The notes below the pieces were generated by a model. That model had not been told where the DNA came from. It did not search any database and saw only the letters and a program-made list of their open reading frames with translations. From positions 1 to 20,619 of the IMG/VR virus record IMGVR_UViG_3300046011_006931: a DNA stretch of 20,619 nucleotides; one strand, given 5' to 3'. Source of the stretch: a virus. Both the position numbers and the translations under genes were made by a program. Below, one piece after another: positions 1-6,721 of this stretch. The stretch's first letter is position 1, and every line of letters starts with the position of its first letter.

Positions 1-1
1 C

Positions 2-124
2 CACACAATGATGTCTGGTAATACACTAGAAGAAATGGAATCGCTATTAAATCGTACTGGGTTTAATGAAAAAAACCTATTCAATAGGGATCTATATGAT
101 GATAAAATTTTTTATAAAAAATAA
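2..124 (+). CDS. C-terminal end of an unidentified gene (partial)
   Basis: This open frame enters from the left edge and stops at TAA 122-124, leaving 40 visible residues that end in DDKIFYKK. It has no stop before that, and the next gene starts 13 bases later, so it looks like the end of a real upstream gene in the same operon. The fragment is polar and rich in Asn, Glu and Lys. It shows no recognisable domain, so no function is proposed. Confidence 0.6.
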   Translation, partial: HTMMSGNTLEEMESLLNRTGFNEKNLFNRDLYDDKIFYKK

Positions 125-137
125 AACATAAAAAAAT

Positions 138-902
138 ATGAGTACAAGACAAACAAAACCAACAACAAAAAAAACAAGAAAAAAATTAACATCTGAAGAA
201 GAGTTTGAAGCTCTTGAAGATATGAACCGTGCACATGCTGGTAATGTATTAGATAAAATGAAGGTTGATATTAAGTGTAAAACCCAAAATCAAAAGAAAC
301 TCATTACTGAGATAAAAGATAAAGAGATTGTTATTTGTTCGGGACTCCCAGGTACAGGGAAAACTTTTTTATCTTGTGCTGTAGCTTTAGAACTTCTTAA
401 AAGTGATCCTAGATACCGAAAAATTGTCATTGTTAAATCAGTAACAACTTTAAAAGATGAGGAAATTGGGTTTTTAAAAGGTACCATGAAAGAAAAGATG
501 GAACCGTTTATGTACTCTTTTATGCATAATTTTGAAAAAGTAATTGGTAAACATAGTGTTGAGCTTTTAAGAGCCAATAACATGATTGAAGAAATGCCAA
601 TTGCGTATATGAGGGGTATTAATATTGATAACTCAATCACAATTATCGATGAGGCTCAAAACATATCTATTGATAATATTAGAACTATCATGACCAGACT
701 TGGTGAGAATTCTAAAATGATATTTTTAGGGGATGAAAATCAGATTGATATGAAAAAGAAGGGTGAAAGCTCTTTGAATTTCATCATCCAAAAATTTAGT
801 AATTTTGATGAGGTTGGTACAGTAACATTAGGTGAAGATGATGTCGTTAGAAACCCATTGATCAAAAAAATAGAAAAAATATTTAACGAAAGTAAAATGT
901 AG
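138..902 (+). CDS. phoH: PhoH-like P-loop ATPase
   Basis: This is a 254-residue PhoH-family ATPase. Residues 1-20 form a Lys/Thr-rich basic tail. The Walker A motif GLPGTGKT lies at residues 69-76. A Walker B-type strand, ITIIDEAQN, lies at about 167-175, and MIFLGDENQID (194-204) matches the strand-and-Asp segment typical of PhoH after Walker B. The length fits the single-domain phage form. PhoH-like genes are very common in T4-like and other large phages, and their role in infection is not firmly established; phosphate stress and RNA metabolism have both been proposed. The ATG sits in an A-rich context (aaaaaatATG) without a Shine-Dalgarno sequence, as for most genes here. It lies 13 bases after the upstream stop, which suggests co-transcription. 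Confidence 0.95.
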   Translation: MSTRQTKPTTKKTRKKLTSEEEFEALEDMNRAHAGNVLDKMKVDIKCKTQNQKKLITEIKDKEIVICSGLPGTGKTFLSCAVALELLKSDPRYRKIVIVKSVTTLKDEEIGFLKGTMKEKMEPFMYSFMHNFEKVIGKHSVELLRANNMIEEMPIAYMRGINIDNSITIIDEAQNISIDNIRTIMTRLGENSKMIFLGDENQIDMKKKGESSLNFIIQKFSNFDEVGTVTLGEDDVVRNPLIKKIEKIFNESKM

Positions 903-926
903 ACTTTATTTTAAACCAAAATTGTG

Positions 927-940
927 TTATTTTTATATAA
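927..940 (+). promoter_or_regulatory. Weak copy of the ATATTTATAT promoter-like motif
   Basis: TTATTTTTATATAA lies in the 50-base gap after phoH and ends 14 bases before the ATG at 953. It resembles the better copies at 4187, 12347, 17459 and on the minus strand at 18620, but has two extra T residues in the core. It may start the transcript of the HAD-like, glycosyltransferase and sigma gene run. It is the weakest member of the set. Confidence 0.25.
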
Positions 941-952
941 AAAAATGATAAC

Positions 953-1588
953 ATGGTAATAGGTATTACAATAAATAACATTTTAAGGGAACACATTAGT
1001 AAACTAAAGGATTTATATGAATTTGAGTTTGAAAAAGAACCCATTTTACCTATAAATCCTTTTGATTTATCTAAATCATTCCCAGATATTGAAGGTGAGA
1101 TTGTCGACACTAATTTTGAGGTTGGTAAAGAATTAGAGTTATCTGAAAATAAAAAAGATAATTCATTTAACCTGAGTAAATTCATGTATGAAGATGCGTG
1201 TTTTGAGGTATTTGGTCGAGTTGAGGAAAGTCAACCTGGTATCATTAAACAAGTATGTGATTTCTCTAACAAAAATAAAATCAAAATCGTATTATTAAAT
1301 AATGAAAGCCAAAGATCTAAATCAGCTACATTATTCTTCCTAAGTAAAAACTATTATAATTTAGAACAGATAATCTTTCCAAGCAAATGGAAAGATTTTT
1401 GGTCGTATTGTGATATCTTGGTTACCGATAACCCTAAGTTATTAAAAAACAAACCAAAAGATAAAATATCTATAAAACATAAAAACGATTTTAATGTTGA
1501 TATTAAATCGGATTATACTATAATTAACATTGAAGAATTATTTAAAATTTTAAAAAAATTAAAGAAAGAACAAAATGGAAAAAACTAA
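953..1588 (+). CDS. HAD-superfamily-like protein, catalytic Asp apparently lost
   Basis: This 211-residue protein resembles small phage HAD-fold phosphatase or nucleotidase relatives. The first strand VIGITINNIL occupies the place of the usual nucleophile motif (hydrophobic strand then DxD), but no Asp is present. IKIVLLNNESQRSKSATLFFLSK fits the second strand plus the S/T-containing loop of that fold, and YCDILVTDNPKLLKNKP fits the motif with a conserved Asp followed by a Pro/Lys loop. A Lys-rich tail follows. The fold is inferred from these patterns only, and if it is right the protein is probably not a classical phosphatase. Its last 14 bases overlap the following glycosyltransferase gene, so the two are probably translationally coupled. 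A structure prediction would decide between a HAD fold and another Rossmann-like fold. Confidence 0.4.
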   Translation: MVIGITINNILREHISKLKDLYEFEFEKEPILPINPFDLSKSFPDIEGEIVDTNFEVGKELELSENKKDNSFNLSKFMYEDACFEVFGRVEESQPGIIKQVCDFSNKNKIKIVLLNNESQRSKSATLFFLSKNYYNLEQIIFPSKWKDFWSYCDILVTDNPKLLKNKPKDKISIKHKNDFNVDIKSDYTIINIEELFKILKKLKKEQNGKN

Positions 1589-2657
1589 CGAAATAGTTAA
1601 AAACATTGAGTCGGCTATAAGCAAGATTCAAAACAAAGAACAAAAAATTGTTTTTTTGGTGCCAGACACCAAAGGTAACGCTAAATCAAGCGTTATCCAC
1701 CTCTATAAACAAGCGTTAACACTTAAAAATTTAGGTTATAGTGTTAGTATGTTACATGAGAAAAATGACTACATTAAAGTTGGTTCATGGTTGACACCAG
1801 AATGCGATGAATTAGAACATTTATCAATTGAAGATAACAATCTTGTTGTTGGGGCTTCTGATTTTATCATAGTACCAGAAGTGTATGGTAACGTATTTGA
1901 ACAAATTAATAAAATGCCTTTAGAAAAGGTTATTTACATACAATCATTTGATTATATGCTTGAAGCTTTCGCACCTGGTAAATCTTGGGTTGATTTAGGT
2001 GCTGAAGAATGTATAACAACGTCAAACTCACTTAAAACATTGATTGAGGATACGGTTCCAGTTGTAGATGTTCAATTTATCGAACCATCGATTTCAGATA
2101 AAACGTTTACTTTAAACGATAAACCACAAAAACCTATTATTGCTATCTATTGTCGTGAGGCTAGAAAAGCGGCAAAAATTATCAAATCATTCTATTTGAA
2201 ATACCCTATTTATAGATTTGTTTCATTTAAAGATATGCATACAATGCCACAAGATACTTTTGCTAATAACTTAAAAGAATGTTGTGTTTCTATATGGATT
2301 GATGATGATTCGTCATTCGGTAGATACCCAGTTGAATCTATTAAGTGTAATGTACCTGTTATTGGTAAAGTACCTAATATTATCCCAGAATGGATGACAG
2401 ATGAAAATGGTGTTTGGGTTTATGATGAAAATCAAATACCCGAAATTTTATCTAGTTACATTAAAAATTGGTTAGAAGATACTTTACCAGAGAATTTATT
2501 AAATGTCGCAAAAACAGTTGAAAATAAATACACTGAAGAAGTTTTTGAAAAGAATACTAAAGAGGTTTATGAATACCTTTTCAATAAAAAAATCTCGAAA
2601 TTAGAAACAATAAAAGAAAATTTTAAAAAAGAAGTAGAACAAAATGAGCAAAACTAA
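1575..2657 (+). CDS. Glycosyltransferase, GT-B/GT4-like
   Basis: This 360-residue protein has the two-lobed arrangement of GT-B transferases. The N-terminal lobe starts with a hydrophobic strand and a flexible loop (KIVFLVPDTKGNAKSSV, about residues 23-39), followed by a helix whose LKNLGYSVSMLHE end is typical of glycosyltransferases. The C-terminal lobe carries SFGRYPVESIKCNVPVIGKV (about 248-268), the acidic/Gly loop with Glu that binds the nucleotide-sugar donor in GT4-type enzymes, then a helical tail. Donor and acceptor cannot be read from sequence; phage enzymes of this kind modify DNA bases, virion proteins or host polysaccharide. It overlaps the HAD-like gene upstream and a GT-A-type gene downstream by 14 bases each, so all three are probably made together. 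Confidence 0.72.
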   Translation: MEKTNEIVKNIESAISKIQNKEQKIVFLVPDTKGNAKSSVIHLYKQALTLKNLGYSVSMLHEKNDYIKVGSWLTPECDELEHLSIEDNNLVVGASDFIIVPEVYGNVFEQINKMPLEKVIYIQSFDYMLEAFAPGKSWVDLGAEECITTSNSLKTLIEDTVPVVDVQFIEPSISDKTFTLNDKPQKPIIAIYCREARKAAKIIKSFYLKYPIYRFVSFKDMHTMPQDTFANNLKECCVSIWIDDDSSFGRYPVESIKCNVPVIGKVPNIIPEWMTDENGVWVYDENQIPEILSSYIKNWLEDTLPENLLNVAKTVENKYTEEVFEKNTKEVYEYLFNKKISKLETIKENFKKEVEQNEQN

Positions 2658-3474
2658 TTTAACAGTTATAATCCCAGTACACTCAGTTGCTGATATTGGG
2701 AAACAAAAATTTGATGATTTATTCGATATCGCATTATCGTCTATTAGTAGAAATGAGGTTAAACCAGAAAAGGTTTTAATTGTAAGATGCAATTGTATTG
2801 AAGTTGACGCTAAATTAGAGTCAATTGATTTAACAAAATATGATTTAAATATTGAAATCATAACAAATGATGGTGATACTGATTACCAGAGCCAAATAAA
2901 TTACGCGGCTAAGCATGTTAACACCGAATACATGTCAATTTTGGAGTTTGATGATGAGGTATCAAAAACATGGTACAGTAATGTTAAAACACATGTTGCG
3001 GCCTACCCAGAAGTTGATATGTTTTTACCTATTGTTAATGATGTTTCTGAGGACAACAACTTTATAGGTTTATCAAATGAAGCTATTTGGGCTTATAATT
3101 TTAGTGAATCACTTGGTAATGTTGATTTAGAGTGTTTATTAGAATACCCGAATATCAACCCTTGTGGTATGGTTATTAAAACAGCTATTTTTAACGAGAT
3201 TAATGGGTTTAAACAAATCAAATTAACATTCAACTATGAGTTTTTACTACGTTTTCATAAAAACGGTTACAAGTCAATGGTTATCCCGAAAATCGGTTAC
3301 AAACACGTTAATATGAGGGAAGAATCGTTGTTCTGGTTATATAAAAACAGTGAAGCTGTAGAATACAAAATGGACCCTAAACAAGCATTATTTTGGATGG
3401 AAACAGCTAAAAAAGAATATTTATTTAACGATGATAGACATATAATATATGAGGAAAATGAGGTTATTGAGTAA
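2644..3474 (+). CDS. Glycosyltransferase family 2-like (GT-A fold)
   Basis: This 276-residue protein begins with LTVIIPVHS, the classic first strand of family 2 transferases. A nucleotide-binding half follows. The DxD-type acidic motif sits in EFDDEVSKTWY (Asp103, Asp104), where family 2 enzymes bind a metal ion and the nucleotide diphosphate. A later segment, NPCGMVIKTAIFNEINGF, matches the acceptor-side strand that normally precedes the catalytic ED/FD motif, and FNYEFLLRFHKNGY supplies acidic residues there. It overlaps the upstream GT-B gene by 14 bases and the downstream sigma gene by one base (TAATG), so translational coupling is likely. The substrate is unknown. Confidence 0.82.
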   Translation: MSKTNLTVIIPVHSVADIGKQKFDDLFDIALSSISRNEVKPEKVLIVRCNCIEVDAKLESIDLTKYDLNIEIITNDGDTDYQSQINYAAKHVNTEYMSILEFDDEVSKTWYSNVKTHVAAYPEVDMFLPIVNDVSEDNNFIGLSNEAIWAYNFSESLGNVDLECLLEYPNINPCGMVIKTAIFNEINGFKQIKLTFNYEFLLRFHKNGYKSMVIPKIGYKHVNMREESLFWLYKNSEAVEYKMDPKQALFWMETAKKEYLFNDDRHIIYEENEVIE

Positions 3475-4187
3475 TGGCAAAACAGAAAAAAGATCGCAAC
3501 TACTATGGTGTAGACCAAGAAAAAGCGGTGGTTATGTTTCTGGAATCCGAAACAGTTGCTGAACGAGAAAAAATTTATAGAGAGTTTTTACAAGAACCTA
3601 TCAACACAATGATAGAAAGTATTATCAGAACTTATAAATTATACAGACAATCATACGAATTCCACGATTTACACGCTGACACGCTATCATTCTTGATGAC
3701 AAAATTTGATAAATTTAAACCTGAAAAGGGTAAAAGATCATTTTCGTACTTTGGTACAATATGTAAAAATTATCTTTTCGGTGAGATGGTCAAAGAATAT
3801 AAGAAAAAAACAACTGTTGTTGATATCGATGAATCAGAAAATGATTTACAAAAAAGAGATGATTTAATATATCGTATTGATAATGAAGATCTTGATCTAA
3901 CTTTTTTTATTGAAACTTTAACCGCGAATATAAAGGACGAATTAAAATCAGATGATTTAAATGACAACGAATTTAAAGTTGGACATTCGTTAGTAAAGAT
4001 ACTTGAAGAGTGGCGTGAATTATTTTCACAAGTTAATGAGGGTAAAAACTCACCAAAATTCAACAAAAACCTAATATTACTATATATCCGTAATATGACT
4101 GGCCTAAATACAAAGGAAATTAGGAATAGTATGAAAAGATTTAAGTCATTATATCGTATTTTTAAAGATAATTATTTAGATACTTGA
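3474..4187 (+). CDS. 55: gp55-like late-transcription sigma factor
   Basis: This 237-residue protein looks like a divergent sigma factor of the T4 gp55 type. Residues about 40-112 carry a sigma region 2-like pattern: a helix with LHADTLSFLMTKFDKFKP, then GKRSFSYFGTICKNYLFGEM and a basic stretch KEYKKK. This matches the FD, then aromatic F-Y-F, then helix order of region 2 in gp55-like proteins. An acidic linker follows, and the C-terminal 60 residues are helical and basic. In T4, gp55 replaces sigma70 on host RNA polymerase and, with gp33 and the sliding clamp gp45, directs late transcription from TATAAATA promoters. Neither partner is visible here. The start overlaps the glycosyltransferase stop by one base (TAATG). 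A promoter-like motif follows directly at 4187. Confidence 0.7.
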   Translation: MAKQKKDRNYYGVDQEKAVVMFLESETVAEREKIYREFLQEPINTMIESIIRTYKLYRQSYEFHDLHADTLSFLMTKFDKFKPEKGKRSFSYFGTICKNYLFGEMVKEYKKKTTVVDIDESENDLQKRDDLIYRIDNEDLDLTFFIETLTANIKDELKSDDLNDNEFKVGHSLVKILEEWRELFSQVNEGKNSPKFNKNLILLYIRNMTGLNTKEIRNSMKRFKSLYRIFKDNYLDT

Positions 4188-4196
4188 TATTTATAT
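4187..4196 (+). promoter_or_regulatory. Candidate phage late promoter element ATATTTATAT
   Basis: ATATTTATAT overlaps the last base of the sigma stop codon and ends 15 bases before ATG 4212. The same core at nearly the same spacing precedes the genes at 12370, 17484, 20107 and the minus-strand gene at 18603. A second shorter copy follows at 4203-4210 (ATATTTAT), only one base before the start codon. If this is a -10-type element the leader would be very short, about 8-10 bases. It is the reverse complement of the T4 late element TATAAATA, so orientation and factor are open. Confidence 0.45.
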
Positions 4197-4211
4197 TAAA
4201 TAATATTTATT

Positions 4212-4598
4212 ATGGTACCAAAAAAGAAAAAAGTTGACGTTTCGGAAGATAGCATGAAAGAGCTTATGCAAGAAACTTATAATGAAATTGTTGATGAAAG
4301 AAATAGGGCTTTAAGCGCTTATAAAAAATTTACAAAAGATATTAACGAAAATTCTGATATTGCTTTAGTTGGTAAGATTACAAATGATTTATTGAAAATA
4401 ATCGATTCATCTATTGAAAAAAAACTAAGGTTAATTAAAATCCAAGGTGATATTCTATATAAATCTGGTAAGTCATCCGATGCATCTAGCGCTGGTAATA
4501 TGACGATTACTGATGAGGATAGAAAATGGGCTGAAGATTTTATTAAAAAACAAGCAACTACAAGCGGATCGGATACAAACGAAAAAGAATATGAATAA
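4212..4598 (+). CDS. Small helical protein, candidate small terminase (gp16-like)
   Basis: This 128-residue protein has a Lys-rich start (VPKKKKVD), two long charged helices (about residues 14-45 and 52-88) that would pair as a hairpin, and a disordered Ser/Thr/Glu-rich tail. The layout of two antiparallel helices with flexible ends and the segment KKLRLIKIQGDILYK recall the central helical hairpin of T4-type small terminases, which form rings that recognise DNA and stimulate gp17. The similarity is of architecture, not of diagnostic residues, and in T4 this gene lies just before gene 17, whereas here gene 17 is about 8 kb away. A scaffold or baseplate chaperone is the main alternative. It is preceded by a double ATATTTAT motif. 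Confidence 0.4.
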   Translation: MVPKKKKVDVSEDSMKELMQETYNEIVDERNRALSAYKKFTKDINENSDIALVGKITNDLLKIIDSSIEKKLRLIKIQGDILYKSGKSSDASSAGNMTITDEDRKWAEDFIKKQATTSGSDTNEKEYE

Positions 4599-4600
4599 TA

Positions 4601-6499
4601 ATGAGTTCACAAAGCGAAATATTTTCAAGATATAGGTCACTGGTGGTTTCTAATAAACAGAAACCATATGCTACCGATGCACAAAAAAAATTAGATAAAT
4701 TAGAATTTGTCGACTTTTTAGTTGAGTTGGTTAAATCAACCAGAGGTCAAAAAGAGTTTAAAAGTTTAATATTAAAAGGTAGTCTATCCCAATTAAAAAA
4801 ATTTGATGAAATCAACAAAGTTATTGTTGATAATTTTATCGCTTTATTTGGTTGTGATAGTAATTTATTTATACCTCAAAAATATACAACATTAGCGGTT
4901 GGTGGTGTAGAAATGACCAAACAAGAGATTGATTCTTTTGGGTTATTAAATATTGACCCTGATAGTAAGTCGGGTAAGTTAATGTATGAGGGTAATGATA
5001 TTACCAAACATGTAAATTATTTTTTTAGTAAATCACAAAACGCGACAATTGACTCGCCATTAGAATTAAAAAAAGATAATAGAGTATTATTTACTTTACA
5101 CGCAAAAGACCCGTCAACATTTGTATTTAAATTCGGTGAATTTTATTCAAAAAAACAATTTTCAATCTTTTTAAATGACTATTTAGCTGTTGTAACACCA
5201 GTGTTTAATTTCCCTAATTTTATGTCCATATTAATGGATATATTGACAGGATCAGTTTCAACTAAAGCAAAACTAAACAAAAAAATCATAGTTAAACAAA
5301 GTGCTTTAATTAAAGGGTTAAAAAAAATGTTTGGGTTTTGTAATGAGGATGATAATGGAATGCCAGATGCGTCAAATAAAAGTTTTTTAGATAAAGAATT
5401 TAAACCATCAGATGCGCAAAAAAATGGTGATGGTATTTTAAACTCTGACGCTGATTTTGATAATGTTTTTAATTTTAATAATAAAGAGTTAGATGATATT
5501 GAAAACACTGGTAATCTTAGGGCAAACAACTTTTTAAGATTTTCTTCATGTGGTAATCTGGATGTTGGTATAAACCCAGATGATATCATAAATTCTTTAG
5601 AAGAATTATTTAATAATAGTCAGGGTGATAGATTAATTTTCCCTAATGAAAACCCACAAAATGTTGTACCGCAAGAAAATGCTAGTACAATAGATAATTC
5701 TAAAAAAATACCAAATTTAGACCAAGCGTCTGATATATTAGATAAAGCTTTAAAAAACGGTATTAACGATGTTGTTAATTCAGGTGAAATAGACGCAGCA
5801 ATTAATTTACCTAATATAAATGCTGAGATTCAATTAAATATTTTAAAGGCTATACCATATGCTATTATGCAAATGATTATAACACCTAAATTATTGGTGG
5901 TACCTAAATTATATTTAGTTTTAAAAGATGATAACACAAAAAAATCACCAGAAGAGATGATATCTTTTATGAAACCTTTAATTAAAAAAATAGGTAGTTT
6001 TATCACGGATTTATTAATTAAAAATATTTTTAATCTAGTAAAAAAAGATTTACTTAATTTAGCAAAAAAGATTAGTGCTGATTTCTTAAAACAAAGAGGA
6101 CTTGATTACATCTCATCATTAAAAAGTCTATTATCACTTTTAAGTGCTTTAAAAGGTTTTAAAGTTGGTGGATGTCAATCAATAATTGAACAAATATTAC
6201 GCTTATTAAAACTATTAAACGTAGCACCGATGCCACCTATGCCACCACCATTAGTTTTATTGGGTGGTGCATTAAAACCAGGTTTAAATCAAATCGCTAT
6301 GGTTAATGATTTAAAATCAAGCTTAAGCGATAAAGGTATTGAGACGGCTGCAACGTTTCCAGATGGAACACCAAATCATCTTATGATTGCTTTGGAAGAA
6401 AGTATGAAAACTATGGTTAGCCATATAAAAACAAATTCAAAAATTGAAGTAACCACTGTTGGTGTTGGTTTTACAACAGGCTTCGGACAAATGCAATAA
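4601..6499 (+). CDS. Large putative virion (baseplate-region) protein
   Basis: This 632-residue protein is not recognised as a named family. The N-terminal 200 residues are mixed alpha/beta, followed by an Asn/Asp-rich, probably flexible linker (about 245-400). Residues about 415-540 are strongly hydrophobic and amphipathic, with segments such as AIPYAIMQMIITPKLLVVPK and repeated Leu/Lys helices. A Pro-rich stretch PMPPMPPPLVLLGGALKPG follows near 543-560. The C-terminus is Gly/Thr-rich and ends TTGFGQMQ. The size, the lack of enzymatic motifs and the position before a small coiled-coil gene and an OB-fold baseplate gene suggest a tail or baseplate component. The start codon lies two bases after the previous stop, so it shares that operon. 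Confidence 0.4.
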   Translation: MSSQSEIFSRYRSLVVSNKQKPYATDAQKKLDKLEFVDFLVELVKSTRGQKEFKSLILKGSLSQLKKFDEINKVIVDNFIALFGCDSNLFIPQKYTTLAVGGVEMTKQEIDSFGLLNIDPDSKSGKLMYEGNDITKHVNYFFSKSQNATIDSPLELKKDNRVLFTLHAKDPSTFVFKFGEFYSKKQFSIFLNDYLAVVTPVFNFPNFMSILMDILTGSVSTKAKLNKKIIVKQSALIKGLKKMFGFCNEDDNGMPDASNKSFLDKEFKPSDAQKNGDGILNSDADFDNVFNFNNKELDDIENTGNLRANNFLRFSSCGNLDVGINPDDIINSLEELFNNSQGDRLIFPNENPQNVVPQENASTIDNSKKIPNLDQASDILDKALKNGINDVVNSGEIDAAINLPNINAEIQLNILKAIPYAIMQMIITPKLLVVPKLYLVLKDDNTKKSPEEMISFMKPLIKKIGSFITDLLIKNIFNLVKKDLLNLAKKISADFLKQRGLDYISSLKSLLSLLSALKGFKVGGCQSIIEQILRLLKLLNVAPMPPMPPPLVLLGGALKPGLNQIAMVNDLKSSLSDKGIETAATFPDGTPNHLMIALEESMKTMVSHIKTNSKIEVTTVGVGFTTGFGQMQ

Positions 6500-6502
6500 A
6501 AT

Positions 6503-6721
6503 ATGAATAATCCAAAACTAAAAGAAATTTTTGAAAACGTTGATAAAAAATCAAATAAAGATTTGGCAACGCTATTACACGCTTTAAAAAATGATTTTGA
6601 AGGTGTTAAAGAAACTGTTTTAAGATTAACAACGACCATGGAAGAGGTTGAAGTTACATATGAAAAAGTCTATAATGAATTAAAACAAAGACTAAAATTC
6701 GAAGATAAAGATGAAAGCTGA
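6503..6721 (+). CDS. Small coiled-coil protein of unknown function
   Basis: This 72-residue, almost wholly helical and highly charged protein has heptad-like spacing of Leu, Val and Ile from about residue 20 to 65 (for example LHALKNDFEGVKETVLRLTT), which predicts a coiled coil. It starts three bases after the upstream stop, and its last 11 bases overlap the baseplate OB-fold gene, so it is tightly embedded in the tail operon. It may be a small tail assembly factor or structural linker. No family is recognised. Confidence 0.5.
   Translation: MNNPKLKEIFENVDKKSNKDLATLLHALKNDFEGVKETVLRLTTTMEEVEVTYEKVYNELKQRLKFEDKDES

Noticed and set aside
883-1185. Minus-strand 100-codon frame opposite the HAD-like gene
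   Set aside because: It is antisense to a better coding frame in an operon, has no promoter-like element, and its composition is that of a reverse-frame artefact.
2207-2214. TATTTATA inside the GT-B gene
   Set aside because: It lies mid-gene with no start codon at the proper distance; shows the core also occurs by chance in A/T-rich coding sequence. Similar hits at 11736 and 18801 were rejected too.
5179-5589. Minus-strand 136-codon frame inside the 632-residue gene
   Set aside because: Entirely antisense to a long continuous gene; no start context or domain support.
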